64,000 bases of DNA from Procambarus clarkii (lineage: Eukaryota > Arthropoda > Malacostraca > Decapoda > Cambaridae), in the NCBI RefSeq assembly GCF_040958095.1, contig NC_091193.1:19620722-19684721 (forward strand). Direction: 5' to 3'. The translations under genes were made by a program, and so were the position numbers. Below, piece after piece: positions 61,249-64,000 of this stretch; positions within the stretch are counted from its first letter, which is position 1; the number at the start of each line of letters is the position of its first letter. The notes below the pieces were generated by a model that worked only from the letters and a program-made list of their open reading frames with translations, searched no databases and was not told the DNA's origin.

Positions 61249-63768
61249 TAAGGGCTGGTATGTTTGAAATTATCACGTGTGAAAATCAGTGATCAGTGTG
61301 ATGTACATACTGTATTCATTTATGTTGTAACTGCATGTAGTTATTTACATATAATGTGATACTTTTGTGGAATATGTGCAGTGTATAATACAGTATGTCA
61401 AAGTATATGTCACATTTATAGGTTTCTGTGGTGGTGGAAGCGAGTAGCAGTGTTCGAGGCAAAGACAGCTGAGGCCCAGGTGTCTGAAATTGGCTTTCAG
61501 AACAATCTGCTGATCATGGGAATATTTGCTGCCCTGCCTGTTACAGAACTCATTAGATCCTACCTGAATGTGAGCACAATAGGTTGTGAATATCCTTGAA
61601 TACCATACTACAGTGGTACCTCGAATAACGAATTTAATCTGTTCCGGTGCCGTGTTTGTCATGTGAAACGGACGTCATACAAAACGAATGTCCCCATTTA
61701 ACCACTGTGATGCGCCGAGTTTATTGTGAAATTCCCCCAGTGTGCATGACATCAAGTGTTCCCAAAAAATACATTTTCTTTGTAAAATGATAAATTCCCT
61801 TCCCTGAACATGTCTGTGTAAAAATAAATAAAAAATTCCACTTACTTTGGCTGTGAGGACGTGGACATGGTGCGCTGTGACGTCATCAAGGACTGGTCGC
61901 CCGTGTGTGAAGCTCCCAGACATGGTTGTGCAGGCCATTCAAGCACCGCGTGAATGGCTTGTGTTGCCACAAATATTGCCACGTATTGCCACAATATATT
62001 TTCAATTATTTGTTCTATGTATTTCCAATGCGGTTTTGTTTCTTTTATCGTATATGATGCATATTTGTGACCTTTACAATATGTATACAGTAGAACGTTC
62101 ATAATGTTCCATGGAACTGTGATGCATGTGTCAGTAATGTGTCCACAATAAATGTTTATTGTCACAATATTACTTGGTAAAAATTCACTAAAGTGTATAT
62201 GTACAGTTTCACATACTATATACACAGTAACACACTGTATTACACACTCAGTACTTTGGAGGTGCGTAATAATCAACGAAGTAGTCCATGGTACACAGCG
62301 CGACTTTGCTCTTGTTGCACCAGCTACGGATAGATTTTCGCTTCCTGTTCTTCGTTCCGTGCGCTTGCAAATAACGCAATCGCGTACACCCTTGGCTTTA
62401 GTACTTGTAGGTGGTATGTAGCCACGCTTTTAAAGCATAAGGTAGTATTGAAAAGATTATAGGAAAAGATCAATTTGTCAGGTAGTCTTGAAAAACTCCC
62501 TTTGTAACATCCCACACTGGAAGAGATTCAGCCAGCCTCAAAGAGTGTCCGTCAGTCAAGAAGAGATTCAGCTAATCTTGAAAATATTTATGGAAAACAC
62601 CACCATGGAAGCCACTAACACTGTTCATCTATGCTATTTGTATCAAATGCACCATCACTGCATGCAGAAAATGATTCATCTATATAAATTGGAGATGGCA
62701 AGGGTGGCGCTCAGAGCTACAGCTGGATATGCTCGCTGTATCACCCTCATAGGTGCTGTATCACTTGCATCCGACCTTTGTGTTAAGTCCTTATTGCACC
62801 TAGCTTCACCAATATTATGACCGTTATGTTATTCAAATAATAAGATCTGAATTTCACCGACAGAGCGCAATCTTTCAACACCGTGTCGAACCAGTGTTTG
62901 GGACCCTGGGGCATGTGTGCCACAAATGGTTGCTCACTCAGTACTAACCCAGCCAGCAGCCCTAGTCTTTCATATTTGTTATAGCAAGAGGTTCGTTCAG
63001 TGTTTGTCGGGTAGGCTGCTTCATTATGACAATCTTTCTTTGTTTCAAATGTGTTCCATTTATTTTGTATTTTTCATTTATGTCTCAATAATGGAGCAGC
63101 CTACCCAACAAACACCGAACGAACCTTTTTGACATTTGTTCTTTCTTTAAAACAATTCATTTCGTTTTTCTACAAAAAAGTTGATGCTTTGCAACATCCC
63201 AGCATCAATAGCATCTTTAAACAAAGAAAAATACTTTATTTGCATCGTCGGAGGCATCTGAGAATGTGTGAGAAGTAGCCCCTGAACCCACCATGTGGTG
63301 TTGACGTTATTCAAACAAGCGTTCGCCATACGAGACGAATTGTAGCCGGTCCAGCTAGTCGTTACACGAAATGTTCACCATTTGAGGCGTTCGTTATTCG
63401 AGGTACCACTGTTCTTTTACCATATTATAAATTTAGACATTTAATATATTGTACTTTGTTTGCTAGTGAATATATAATATTCCAAAAAATTTATTGAATA
63501 TTTAATTTGATTTCCAGTCATAAGCTTTCTTTGTAATATTGCAAACATTTTAAATCAACCATTGAACTTTCAGATGATAATGAATTACGGGGTAGAGGAT
63601 CAGTGTTTTTTTAATTCTCGTTGTCTTACTGGATTTGGAGTGGTGCCTGATTTTTCACGTGTCTTCAGTAACATTGGCTACATCTTTGCTGGAATTGCAT
63701 TCACCATCATTGTGAGGAAGCATCAGAAATTAACTCATAACATTCTTAATGGATACACTGCTTTTAAT
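19850..63768 (+). CDS. sid1: SID1/SIDT-family transmembrane protein, 11 exons, 3' end outside window
   Basis: Joined exons: 19850-20044, 26376-26509, 27967-28110, 31948-32101, 36722-36887, 40975-41131, 45997-46144, 50852-51017, 56412-56535, 61422-61569 and 63574-63768. They sum to 1731 nt (577 codons), every junction is in phase and every intron is GT-AG. The family mediates dsRNA uptake and systemic RNAi (C. elegans SID-1) or dsRNA/cholesterol transport (vertebrate SIDT1/2) at the plasma membrane or lysosome. Layout: signal peptide 1-20; extracellular domain to about 285, with WTLP and CPV/YQT/FP family blocks; TM1 about 291-314; cytosolic loop about 315-485; TM2 about 490-503; TM3 from about 544. 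Known relatives are about 780-830 aa with 11 helices, so roughly 250 residues, including the later zinc-binding residues of the membrane core, lie to the right. The introns are packed with transposons, yet no exon is damaged. Confidence 0.93.
20300..24143 (+). mobile_element. Full-length-looking APE-type LINE in intron 1
   Basis: A T-run and untranslated region precede the ORF at 20679-23621. About 520 bp of 3' UTR follow, containing CCTGCCCGAAACGCTGCGCG and ending in (AAAT)n at 24112-24142. It has the same orientation as the host gene. The 5' limit is uncertain (about 20.3 kb). Confidence 0.8.
20679..23621 (+). CDS. LINE ORF2: APE-like endonuclease plus reverse transcriptase
   Basis: 980 codons, uninterrupted. 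The endonuclease fills the first ~240 residues: [21 protein letters not shown] near residue 184, TLDHIWTN, and TTDHYP near 251. The reverse transcriptase holds [65 protein letters not shown] and FADDTTL (22803 onward, near residue 709). The C-terminal part ends [18 protein letters not shown], shared with the fragments at 27.5 and 30.2 kb. This layout belongs to the Jockey/CR1/L2 group; the exact clade is unresolved. Catalytic residues and frame are intact, so the copy may be active. No separate ORF1 is visible upstream. Confidence 0.93.
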   Translation: MHTDIDPDQNLLSHIYTNQHIDHHYCKYFTAHQAKNKLQNSTCLSVYNQNVRSLGKHFDDLNALLTAIGTNLSFIILTETWLNKDYTQLYNLAGYKAIHNCRPNKKGGGTAIYYRDTFICNNVISDRDDYCEYTFAQFTIKSLKSSLTIGAIYRFPNTNIASFSDNLRNLIINNNLNKNHIILGGDFNIDLGQQNCSQVDYFLNSMNSCMLIPTITKPTRVTQTSATTLDHIWTNITAPLVSGIIYDRTTDHYPTFLIANMDIAPAKSKKLLFRLHSESALDNLTEALYNINWDSEFNNTHDINSLANLFLSKTLSLYNLHCPLLTKQVTDKRLNNPWLTSGILNSINKKHEYEKKVRIGLVSKEVAKRYSSMLTSIIRKAKLAYYVNRFNEAKGNMKSTWKTISSILGTKQHSHNQIKLYKDGDIPSTDLEMANEFNSFFSSVGANLASKIPQTQTHINTYLSGSYPNSLLLSPISPADVMSIIHSLKTKAGNTSEIPSIVYKRASHALAPPIALLFNKSIEYHTFPDILKKARVTPVHKGGNPADINNYRPISNLPILSKIFEKIIYKQLYSYLVKFDILSPCQFGFRSQKSTNDAIISLLDIIYSALDKNEFPIGLFIDLRKAFDTVNHNYLLLKLQHYGIRGLALDYIRSYLSDRHQYVTINDTTSSTLPITVGVPQGSILGPLLFLIYINDLPNVSNILKPILFADDTTLIYSNLNPHTLNNVVNNELKKVHLWMSTNKLTLNIEKTYYILFGSKSSNAIQLQIDNINISNKNDGKFLGLFLDKRLNFSTHIQHITKKVSKTVGILSKIRYYVPNSALLSLYYALIYPYLNYGICAWGSTTANHLKPIITQQKSAIRIITNSAFRQHSAPLFKSLNLLNINSLHTFSCVNYIYKTLFLNANHALKLSLDRCNRTHYHHTRNKFLFDIPRVKLNLCKHSMQIKGPSLWNSLPSELKNCKTFALFKSKTKKYLTSSS
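24301..24720 (+). pseudogene. C-terminal fragment of LINE family B
   Basis: [20 protein letters not shown]... through [12 protein letters not shown] and a stop at 24718-24720, followed by the family's short tail (CTTAGGTAATTACACACAC). It is the 3' end of a LINE whose decayed longer copies lie at 32.4-35.8, 46.2-47.2 and 58.0-58.6 kb. 5'-truncated: no RT core remains. Confidence 0.85.
24776..25606 (+). mobile_element. Tigger/pogo-like element, internally decayed, copy 1
   Basis: The right terminus CAGAGGTACCACTG matches the left CAGAGGAACCTCAG in inverse, and both continue into TTTTCGAA-like inverted repeats. From 25042 a short frame, [17 protein letters not shown], matches the [17 protein letters not shown] start in copy 2. 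The DDE domain is missing, so it is non-autonomous. Confidence 0.65.
25613..26370. other. Intron 1 sequence without recognisable feature
   Basis: AT-rich, including a run of 17-18 T near 25799-25815. Nothing recognisable. Confidence 0.5.
26376..26509 (+). CDS. sid1: SID1-like exon 2: first extracellular subdomain
   Basis: Residues 66-109 plus two bases. It is entered by TACTTTCAG (phase 0) and left by GAAAA/GTAAGC (phase 2). The translation contains [20 protein letters not shown], which fits the family pattern in which a hydrophobic strand ends in V-RQQ, followed by SW-LP. It bridges exons 1 and 3 exactly in frame: phase 0 in, phase 2 out, completed by the single T that starts exon 3. An upstream AG at 26380 is possible but would break the frame. 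Confidence 0.82.
26515..27490. other. Intron 2 sequence, mostly unassigned
   Basis: At 27125-27185 a decayed snippet (GATAAAATTGATAGGGAAGA) matches LINE family B. Otherwise nothing is recognisable. Confidence 0.45.
27494..27766 (-). pseudogene. LINE C-terminal fragment, reverse orientation
   Basis: Minus-strand frame: [19 protein letters not shown], then [19 protein letters not shown]. This is a close relative of residues ~830-890 of the LINE ORF at 20679-23621. Both ends are truncated; the end near 27500-27560 is a TG/CA-rich low-complexity tract. Confidence 0.8.
27967..28110 (+). CDS. sid1: SID1-like exon 3
   Basis: Completes residue 110 and encodes 111-157 plus two bases. Acceptor TTTTTTTTCAG at 27966; donor CAA/GTAAGT at 28110/28111. 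[12 protein letters not shown] is the family's conserved segment with a Leu-Cys-Pro after the first jelly-roll strands. NAS and NES are N-glycosylation sequons. A competing acceptor four bases downstream (TCAG at 27970) would shift the join with exon 2 out of frame. Confidence 0.88.
28140..28350 (+). mobile_element. Decayed SINE body
   Basis: Shares with other SINE copies the order 'GTGGTCAGCAGAGT', 'TGGCCACATTTCCTTT', 'TAGGTGACTGG', 'TTGCATTCTGGGGAAGGTCA'. The A/B boxes are eroded. Confidence 0.5.
28465..29159 (-). mobile_element. Tigger/pogo-like element, copy 2 (reverse)
   Basis: The right end GAGGTACCACTG (29148-29159) is the element's terminus. On the minus strand [17 protein letters not shown] is followed by [17 protein letters not shown] and [20 protein letters not shown], a segment typical of Tigger/CENP-B-type transposase copies in my recollection. 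The region 28500-28640 matches 25190-25390 of copy 1 in inverse. No DDE domain. Confidence 0.6.
29163..30000. other. Intron 3 sequence with a short LINE-tail relic
   Basis: 29340-29460 resembles the retroelement tail with TAGATAGAGCTAGTACAGTATA and AAAGCCACTAATATGCACA. The rest shows nothing recognisable. Confidence 0.45.
30005..30180 (+). mobile_element. SINE body fragment
   Basis: GGGACAGAAATTGTTAGGC, CCTCTGTTCACCTA, AGTAAATAGGTACTC, GGGTTGCATCCAGGAGAAGG. The same modules appear, often inverted, at 31.7, 39.9 and 51.2 kb. Confidence 0.6.
30232..31105 (+). pseudogene. LINE C-terminal fragment with 3' tail
   Basis: A 174-codon frame (30232-30756), [12 protein letters not shown]... to ...[12 protein letters not shown], is a diverged paralogue of the end of the 980-aa LINE protein. 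It is followed by a 3' UTR with CCTGCCCGAAACGCTTTGCG and a (TTA)n end at 31088-31106. 5'-truncated, so RT and endonuclease are absent. Confidence 0.85.
31650..31860 (-). mobile_element. tRNA-derived SINE, reverse orientation, decayed
   Basis: In reverse it reads a B-box-like GGTTCAATACCCGAACAGGAC followed by GTTGGATTCAATTTCC, CTTTGTTTACCTA and AAATAGGTATCC. The A box is eroded. Confidence 0.55.
31948..32101 (+). CDS. sid1: SID1-like exon 4
   Basis: Completes Lys158 and encodes residues 159-209. Acceptor CTATTTTCAG at 31947; donor CAG/GTAAAT at 32101/32102, phase 0. [20 protein letters not shown] and the following [20 protein letters not shown] correspond to the second extracellular jelly-roll of SIDT proteins, including the cysteine that lies shortly before the CPV block. 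Confidence 0.9.
33159..33407 (+). mobile_element. tRNA-Thr-like SINE inserted in LINE family B
   Basis: The insertion is flanked by CCACA (33154-33158 and 33408-33412). The sister LINE copy near 46.93 kb reads straight across the same point (GTGGTGTTCCATATACTT), giving an empty-site comparison. Head: tRNA-like 33162-33231. Body: CAGTAAATAGGTACCTGGG ... CCCCGAAATCATCTCAAGATAACC. Confidence 0.85.
33162..33231 (+). tRNA. tRNA-Thr(CGT)-like SINE head, probably not a functional tRNA gene
   Basis: A 7-bp acceptor stem (GCCTCGT with ACGAGGC) and a perfect T arm (CGGGTTCGATTCCCG). The anticodon arm is CAGGA/TTCTG around CTCGTAA, giving anticodon CGT. The D arm is weak. Because it continues into the SINE body also found at 39.6 kb, I regard it as a young SINE promoter head. 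Confidence 0.45.
36005..36716. mobile_element. GGAGCCCC fold-back element abutting exon 5
   Basis: The left half (GGGGAGCCCCTTCGGCTCCCTGG..., GCACAGGGAGTAATGGCCC, CCACATGGTAAGAAAATTGC) is mirrored by the right half (GCAATTTTCTTACCATGTGG, GGGCCATTGCTCCCTGTGC, AGCTCCAGGGAGCC), so most of the unit folds on itself around about 36350. The right end continues AAAATGG...ATTACATTCAACACTGG, the terminus also present at 51849-51873. It stops about 6-10 bases before the exon 5 splice acceptor. Confidence 0.8.
36722..36887 (+). CDS. sid1: SID1-like exon 5: conserved CPV/YQT/FP block
   Basis: Residues 210-264 plus one base. [10 protein letters not shown]...[22 protein letters not shown]...EPCTLNIA is the most recognisable block of the family: CPV, then YQT or YQS, a positively charged patch and FP, then a late Cys. 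Acceptor GGTTTTTTCTTAG at 36721; donor GCAT/GTAAGT at 36887/36888. The acceptor's upstream sequence is the end of a fold-back transposon. Confidence 0.95.
36960..37790 (+). pseudogene. DIRS/gypsy-like reverse transcriptase relic
   Basis: One frame near 37330-37525 reads [13 protein letters not shown], then [13 protein letters not shown] and [10 protein letters not shown]. These are the finger/palm elements seen in DIRS and Ty3-type RTs (GAIE..., VSPLFLVPKKDG, F-M-TL--V). Further on, in other frames, come [10 protein letters not shown] and VYIDDRLS. Stops and shifts throughout. Confidence 0.45.
37795..38048. mobile_element. MITE with GCCAGATTCACGAAGCAGTTA ends
   Basis: GCCAGATTCACGAAGCAGTT at the left is the inverse of AACTGCTTCGTGAATCTGGC at the right. 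The interior is also largely complementary (CTTTCCTCAATCTTTGATGA vs TGAAGATTGAAAAAAGATG). 254 bp, no coding capacity. It splits the DIRS-like relic. Confidence 0.8.
38085..38123. repeat. Perfect 16-bp hairpin
   Basis: TTATTAATTGGGGTAA and its exact complement TTACCCCAATTAATAA, separated by GTCCCAG. Confidence 0.9.
38130..39625. other. Intron 5 sequence, unassigned
   Basis: 38.15-38.80 kb has long T/G-rich frames that may belong to the retroelement relic upstream; 38.8-39.6 kb shows nothing recognisable. Confidence 0.4.
39630..39870 (-). mobile_element. tRNA-derived SINE, same family as 33159-33407
   Basis: In reverse: B box GGTTCAATCCC near 39815-39830; the same body (TTTCACCCTGATGCCCCTGTTACC, shown here only in part) and the end CATCTCAAGATAACCTCAAG. 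Its head differs from the Thr-like one, so the body has been joined to another tRNA-like head or has diverged. Confidence 0.75.
39880..40035 (-). mobile_element. tRNA-derived SINE with CCGGGTTCGAATCCCGGGCG box
   Basis: The minus strand has an intact B box, GGTTCGAATCC (about 40008-40020), followed by GGGACAGAAATGGTTGGGC and CTTTTACCTTATGCC, then the AGTGAGTAGGTACTCAGGAG module. Confidence 0.7.
40040..40970. other. Intron 5 sequence without recognisable feature
   Basis: AT-rich, no repeats or coding seen. Confidence 0.5.
40975..41131 (+). CDS. sid1: SID1-like exon 6: end of extracellular domain and TM1
   Basis: Completes Ser265 and encodes 266-316 plus two bases. [20 protein letters not shown] precedes the first membrane helix, about residues 291-314 ([21 protein letters not shown]). 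NHT is a sequon. Acceptor ATTCATTGCAG at 40974; donor GAGAG/GTATGT at 41131/41132, phase 2. Confidence 0.92.
41326..42140 (+). mobile_element. piggyBac-like transposon, 5' end only
   Basis: Starts at TTAA (41326-41329) followed by CCCTTAAACCGCACAC, a terminus of the piggyBac type. Two copies of TTGTATATATACAA lie at 41348-41361 and 41389-41402. An ATG at 41557 opens an acidic N-terminus ([13 protein letters not shown]..., [40 protein letters not shown]), as in many PiggyBac transposases. After about 100 codons the frame is shifted, and near 42.14 kb the element is replaced by other sequence. No DDD catalytic domain or right end remains. Confidence 0.65.
42145..44020. mobile_element. Unit related to the GGAGCCCC fold-back family
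   Basis: The right end (43860-44020) has GGTGCCTCTTTGAGGGGGGCC, CTAGCTCGTGGTTCC, GTAGCTTCAGGGAACC and AAGGGGCTCCC, the same modules as at 51.4-51.9 and 53.9-54.7 kb. The interior is purine-biased (AAGAAC, CAAGAAGACC) like 51.9-53.6 kb. No conserved protein seen; the left boundary is unclear. Confidence 0.5.
44060..44318 (+). pseudogene. LINE C-terminal fragment (third family)
   Basis: [20 protein letters not shown]...[12 protein letters not shown]...[10 protein letters not shown]. The same fold region as LINE family B, but a distinct, diverged sequence. Ends at a stop near 44318. Confidence 0.7.
44320..45590. other. Intron 6 sequence, unassigned
   Basis: A short (TATATAGCTGTATATA) palindromic patch at 45270-45320. 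Otherwise nothing recognisable. Confidence 0.45.
45600..45865 (+). repeat. 25-bp minisatellite (TGTCCTGACCYATGACCTAACATTA)
   Basis: About four close copies of ATGTCCTGACCTATGACC plus TAACATT at 45650-45760, flanked by more degenerate CTGATACTTTGTCCTGACCC units. Confidence 0.88.
45997..46144 (+). CDS. sid1: SID1-like exon 7: cytosolic loop
   Basis: Completes Arg317 and encodes 318-366. Acceptor TTTTTTGTTTTTAG at 45996; donor TCAG/GTGAGA at 46144/46145, phase 0. [20 protein letters not shown] is acidic and Ser-rich, as expected for the regulatory cytosolic loop between helices 1 and 2; sequence conservation is low here in the family. Confidence 0.85.
46190..47230 (-). pseudogene. LINE family B, 5'-truncated copy (reverse)
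   Basis: [21 protein letters not shown]...[18 protein letters not shown]...[19 protein letters not shown]...[13 protein letters not shown] (46907-46497), then [12 protein letters not shown] and KLKREGDRG pieces. More intact than the copy at 32.4 kb in the C-terminal part; the RT core (GVPQGS region near 47.1 kb) is only partial. This copy lacks the SINE present at 33.2 kb. Confidence 0.85.
47235..47845. other. Intron 7 sequence, unassigned
   Basis: 47675-47740 has a small repeated GTCATGGCTACATCACAGCCATGTCATGAC palindrome-like patch. Nothing else recognisable. Confidence 0.4.
47850..48230 (+). repeat. Pyrimidine-rich (CT/CCCT) tract
   Basis: About 380 bp of C/T-biased sequence with CTCTCCCC and CCTTCTCC words, interrupted by a short non-biased patch at 48025-48085. 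The 171-codon frame over it is low-complexity and rejected as a gene. Confidence 0.8.
48330..48990. other. Intron 7 sequence, unassigned
   Basis: 48420-48460 contains (AAACAAGCAAGCAGGC) low-complexity; the rest shows nothing recognisable. Confidence 0.4.
48999..49023. repeat. (TG)n microsatellite
   Basis: About 12 TG units. Confidence 0.9.
49610..49910 (+). repeat. 24-bp minisatellite (AGACAGCTCCAACAGGTGTAGGC)
   Basis: Four or five close copies at 49620-49725, then degenerate ones (ACAGCTTAAAAGGTGTAGG, AACAGGTGTGG) to about 49910. Confidence 0.88.
49930..50845. other. Intron 7 sequence, unassigned
   Basis: No recognisable repeat or coding content. An A-run precedes the exon 8 acceptor region. 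Confidence 0.45.
50852..51017 (+). CDS. sid1: SID1-like exon 8: cytosolic loop
   Basis: Residues 367-421 plus one base. Acceptor TTTTACTTTGCAG at 50851; donor ATAG/GTAGTG at 51017/51018, weaker than the others but in phase 1 with exon 9. [20 protein letters not shown] and [14 protein letters not shown] are polar and low in hydrophobics, consistent with cytosolic loop. Confidence 0.82.
51130..51250 (-). mobile_element. SINE body relic
   Basis: Reverse of the CACCTAACAGTAAATAGGTA module, with GAGTTGCATCCTGAGG. Confidence 0.55.
51311..51875. mobile_element. GGAGCCCC-family fold-back element with ~60-bp terminal repeats
   Basis: Left end AAGCCAGTGTTGAATATAAT; right end ATTACATTCAACACTGGCTT in inverse. 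Next inside: CTGGGGGTAG facing CTACCCCCAG, and GAGGCTCCCTGA facing TCAGGGAGCCTC. No coding capacity. Confidence 0.8.
51876..54710. mobile_element. Long fold-back-bounded unit (about 2.8 kb)
   Basis: Begins CTGGGGGGGAGCCCCATCGG...TTGAAGCTAACT and ends GTTAACTTCAGGGAGCC...GGGGCTCCCCCCAG in inverse, immediately next to the previous element. The interior is unusual: AAG/ACC-rich on the + strand, with open frames of 118 codons (52752-53108) and 199 codons (53278-53877) and no known domain. A second internal terminus occurs at 54608-54650. Possibly a larger parent of the fold-back family. Confidence 0.5.
54970..55368 (+). mobile_element. PLE end fragment with leading palindrome
   Basis: Palindrome arms 54972-55066 and 55069-55150 (GGGTGAGATGATATGTTACAAC and complement). 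Then a hammerhead-like block at 55149-55203 (GAAACGCG, CACGTC, stem II GTAA/TTAC) and the PLE ATG at 55214, with a one-base shift near 55245. It breaks after LLPKYTN, where (TA)n begins, as in the copy at 10.16 kb. Confidence 0.8.
55369..55458. repeat. (TA)n tract joining PLE end to CCTAA element
   Basis: Uninterrupted TA. Confidence 0.95.
55459..55846 (-). mobile_element. CCTAA fold-back element, copy 5 (reverse orientation)
   Basis: 388 bp, same order as copy 4; intact GTCGTACC...GGTACGAC ends, TA on both sides. It lies in intron 8 of the SID1-like gene. Confidence 0.8.
55847..55960. repeat. (TA)n microsatellite
   Basis: TA tract with a few AAATATA interruptions. Confidence 0.92.
56412..56535 (+). 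CDS. sid1: SID1-like exon 9: cytosolic loop, proline-rich
   Basis: Completes Glu422 and encodes 423-462 plus two bases. Acceptor TATTTTTATAG at 56411; donor CCAAG/GTGTGT at 56535/56536. [20 protein letters not shown], then [10 protein letters not shown], is a proline-rich linker still in the cytosolic loop. Confidence 0.82.
56540..57230. other. Intron 9 sequence, unassigned
   Basis: Contains TTCATAAGCCGAATGTTTGTAAAGTGGGAACTCC near 56905, reminiscent of a DNA transposon end but with no partner found. Nothing else recognisable. Confidence 0.4.
57240..57880 (+). repeat. Purine-rich minisatellite (GGTGAAGG / GTAGGGAAG)
   Basis: About 640 bp of variants of GGTAGGGAAGGTGGTGAAG with no fixed period; 57665-57720 has a near-perfect 36-bp duplication. 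Its minus strand reads as Pro/Ser/His-rich frames that I reject as genes. Confidence 0.9.
57960..58600 (-). pseudogene. LINE family B, 3' end (reverse), SINE-interrupted
   Basis: [35 protein letters not shown], then after the [41 protein letters not shown] and [12 protein letters not shown] to its stop near 58008. Tail TACCTAAGTGTAATTACC at the left. Confidence 0.88.
58333..58428 (+). mobile_element. tRNA-derived SINE with 13-bp target duplication
   Basis: GTAGCTCAGTCGATTAAGGC (A box) and GGTTCGAATCC (B box), ending CCCTTGTGGATTTGTT. Flanked by CATAACCTCTAAC at 58320-58332 and 58429-58441: a perfect 13-bp duplication of LINE sequence. Confidence 0.92.
58836..59015. repeat. (TA)n microsatellite
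   Basis: About 180 bp TA with a few TATTATATA interruptions; ends where LINE coding begins. Confidence 0.95.
59016..60943 (+). pseudogene. LINE with restriction-like endonuclease, 5'-truncated and frame-broken
   Basis: The RT part starts mid-palm: [46 protein letters not shown]. An in-frame TAA follows at 59368-59370, then [11 protein letters not shown] (catalytic DD at 59425-59430), then a one-base shift near 59458. From 59642 a 433-codon open frame runs through the thumb ([12 protein letters not shown]), a Cys/His cluster RCIC-x8-GHHGLLC-x9-H (from about residue 238) and RPDG (302) with WDYT (318), the P-D-G and W-D spacing of a restriction-like endonuclease. That order (RT, Cys-His, RLE) defines R2/R4/NeSL-type LINEs; the exact clade is open. 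The 5' end is lost exactly at the (TA)n tract. A short T/A tail near 60980-61010. Confidence 0.85.
61022..61158. other. Unassigned repeat-like fragment before (TA)n
   Basis: GGCTATGGGTCCCCACATTGGCACC and GGTGGTACCCTCACAAACTAA directly precede TA. Another case of a unit cut at a TA tract; not otherwise recognised. Confidence 0.4.
61159..61246. repeat. (TA)n microsatellite
   Basis: Uninterrupted TA in intron 9, 175 bp before exon 10. Confidence 0.95.
61422..61569 (+). CDS. sid1: SID1-like exon 10: end of loop and TM2
   Basis: Completes Arg463 and encodes 464-512. [20 protein letters not shown] leads into the second helix [20 protein letters not shown]; the ALPV-x2-L signature is typical of SIDT helix 2. 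Acceptor CACATTTATAG at 61421; donor TGAAT/GTGAGC at 61569/61570, phase 0. An intronic stop follows nine codons later. Confidence 0.92.
61611..63411. mobile_element. Tigger/pogo-like element, copy 3, complete ends, no transposase
   Basis: CAGTGGTACCTCGAATAACG at the left and CGTTATTCGAGGTACCACTG at the right are exact inverses. Length 1801 bp; the left flank is TA as expected for pogo/Tigger, the right flank TT. The interior shows no DDE protein; a pair of oppositely oriented words (GGTTCGTTC...GTTTGTCGGGTAG / CTACCCAACAAACACCGAACG, about 62990-63125) makes an internal inverted repeat. Confidence 0.75.
63412..63573. other. Short remainder of intron 10
   Basis: AT-rich; the pyrimidine tract and acceptor of exon 11 (TTGAACTTTCAG) lie at the end. 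Confidence 0.6.
63574..63768 (+). CDS. sid1: SID1-like exon 11: conserved CFFN...FSNIGY and TM3
   Basis: Residues 513-577. [20 protein letters not shown], then [19 protein letters not shown], fits the family pattern DxCYYNxxC...FNNILSNLGY at the second-to-third helix junction; the two cysteines (523, 529) are conserved. Phase 0 acceptor at 63573; donor TTTAAT/GTAAGT at 63768/63769. The remaining ~250 residues would follow beyond the window. Confidence 0.95.
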
Positions 63769-64000
63769 GTAAGTTTAATTCCTTAATTTCTGTCTATCCT
63801 TAAGGTTGATCAATACACATCTTGTTGTTTAGTACACCACCATCATGATTTTTTTATTAATTATTCTCAACAGGAATGCTGTATTGTTTTGTCATTTATT
63901 TTTTTTTGCTAGGTTTTCATGCATTATTTGAACTGTACTGACTTTAAACTGAGCACTTCTATATGGTAACAATATGCTTCCTCTTGAAAATAGGCAGTGT
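63769..64000. other. Start of intron 11, runs off the window
   Basis: AT-rich; nothing recognisable. Confidence 0.6.

Noticed and set aside
61842..62276. 144-codon minus-strand frame inside the Tigger-like element
   Set aside because: No transposase motif (no HTH, no DDE) and no recognisable family.

Overview
The window is animal nuclear DNA, most likely from a malacostracan (probably decapod) crustacean. The grounds are one host gene stretched over more than 44 kb by repeat-filled introns, TTAGG-type (arthropod telomere-like) repeats inside interspersed elements, very long (TA)n tracts, and tRNA-derived SINEs and LINE tails of kinds I associate with decapods. The species cannot be named from the sequence alone.

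The main host gene lies on the + strand from about 19.8 kb past the right edge. Eleven coding exons can be joined in frame with GT/AG borders (577 codons, incomplete at the 3' end). They encode a SID1/SIDT-family protein, the dsRNA-channel/cholesterol-transporter family: signal peptide, two-part cysteine-containing extracellular domain including the family's CPV...YQT...R..FP block, a first membrane helix, a long cytosolic loop, then helices 2 and 3. A possible untranslated first exon lies near 17.6-17.74 kb. At the far left, a minus-strand exon of about 34 codons encodes an RGG/GGF-rich start like those of GAR1 or fibrillarin; it is bounded by good splice signals, but the rest of that gene is outside the window.

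The left 17 kb is repeat territory. It holds a 609-bp (TA)n; at least two families of Penelope-like retroelements (PLEs, RT plus GIY-YIG), including a nearly complete copy facing a 5'-truncated copy across perfect-looking 1.85-kb inverted arms; several palindromic PLE end fragments; roughly 390-bp fold-back elements carrying CCTAA/TTAGG repeats and embedded in (TA)n; an inverted tandem array of a 277-bp tRNA-like unit; and a large 37-bp minisatellite.

The introns hold an apparently intact APE-endonuclease LINE (980 aa), decayed copies of a second LINE family, a decayed LINE with a restriction-like endonuclease, Tigger/pogo-like elements, a piggyBac-like 5' end, a DIRS/gypsy-like RT relic, GGAGCCCC-ended fold-back elements (one ends within a few bases of a coding exon's 3' splice site), SINEs with target-site duplications, and several minisatellites. 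The most unusual structures are the recurrent modules made of PLE end, (TA)n and CCTAA fold-back, the hammerhead-ribozyme-like folds in the PLE ends, and the break of independent PLE copies at one codon next to (TA)n.
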